This document shows positions 14,474 to 14,585 of a stretch of 14,585 nt of DNA, one piece after another. How positions within the stretch are numbered: position 1 is the stretch's first letter; every line of letters begins with the position of its first letter. This stretch comes from Actinomycetes bacterium (GTDB lineage: Bacteria > Actinomycetota > Acidimicrobiia > Acidimicrobiales > RAAP-2). The translations under genes and the position numbers were made by a program. The DNA lies in assembly GCA_021826655.1 (NCBI GenBank), contig JAKAZC010000029.1:1-14585 (forward strand), in the 5' to 3' direction. The notes below the pieces were generated by a model. That model searched no databases. It saw only the letters and a program-made list of their open reading frames with translations, and was not told the origin of the DNA.

Positions 14474-14585
14474 CGGTCGGCGACGGATCGGTGGCCTGCG
14501 GTGCGGTGGGGCGGACAGAGCCGTAGTGGTTGGTGATGGGCATCCGACGATCCTTACCGAACGCCTTGCCCGAGATCCGCCCCCC
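14466..14585 (-). CDS. C-terminal fragment of an unrecognised gene entering from the right edge
   Basis: On the minus strand one frame is open from the window edge to a TGA at 14466-14468. It encodes 39 visible residues including ISGKAFGKDRRMPITNHYG, followed by a Pro/Thr-rich tail. The composition looks like a real protein end. The stop overlaps the TTG start of the next gene by 8 bases, a typical coupled operon junction. An internal ATG at 14543 with an AAGGA 7 bases upstream could start a separate 25-residue leader ORF in the same frame. I prefer the through-running gene because the frame stays open and protein-like upstream of that ATG. No family is assigned. Confidence 0.5.
   Translation of the reverse strand, partial: GGRISGKAFGKDRRMPITNHYGSVRPTAPQATDPSPTVA

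Overview
The window is very GC-rich and tightly packed. It most likely comes from an actinobacterium, and my best guess is the class Acidimicrobiia (order not resolvable by eye). The reasons are the overlapping topA-tmk-holB gene order, a TopA that ends in a lysine-rich tail instead of zinc fingers, a KimA-like permease divergent from two TrkA genes (the layout I recall around ceoB/ceoC in mycobacteria), and several promoters placed so that the transcript would start at or next to the start codon. No rRNA, CRISPR array or insertion sequence was seen.

Layout, left to right. (1) 1-186, minus strand: the first 19 codons of a tyrosine recombinase (integrase) run off the left edge. It starts 53 bases beyond the 3' end of a tRNA-Thr(CGT), with small TTGTAG-type repeats between them. 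This looks like one end of an integrated element at a tRNA site. (2) 234-4857, minus strand: topA, tmk and holB form an operon for chromosome topology, dTTP supply and clamp loading. Each junction is a 4-base GTGA overlap. topA has a likely promoter with a perfect -35 box. (3) 5002-7374, minus strand: a K+-independent, membrane-bound proton-pumping pyrophosphatase with its own promoter and ribosome binding site, followed by a strong hairpin. (4) 7598-10108, minus strand: a KimA-like potassium permease with a universal-stress-protein-like cytosolic domain and, unusually, an OB-fold domain fused at its C-terminus. (5) 10231-12382, plus strand, divergent from the permease: two small TrkA (RCK) proteins overlapping by 4 bases, then a HAD-IB phosphatase-like protein. 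(6) 12470-13621, minus strand: a 24-residue membrane peptide and a sigma factor of the RpoD/SigA family. (7) 13793 to the right edge, minus strand: an unrecognised 226-residue protein with a TTG start, overlapped by the C-terminus of another gene that enters from the right edge.

How it fits together: regions 3-5 concern membrane energetics and ion homeostasis (PPi-driven proton pumping, K+ uptake, NAD-sensing RCK subunits). Region 2 is DNA replication housekeeping. The two most unusual points are the transporter fused to an OB-fold domain and the integrase start beside tRNA-Thr. No stretch longer than 300 bases lacks a gene.
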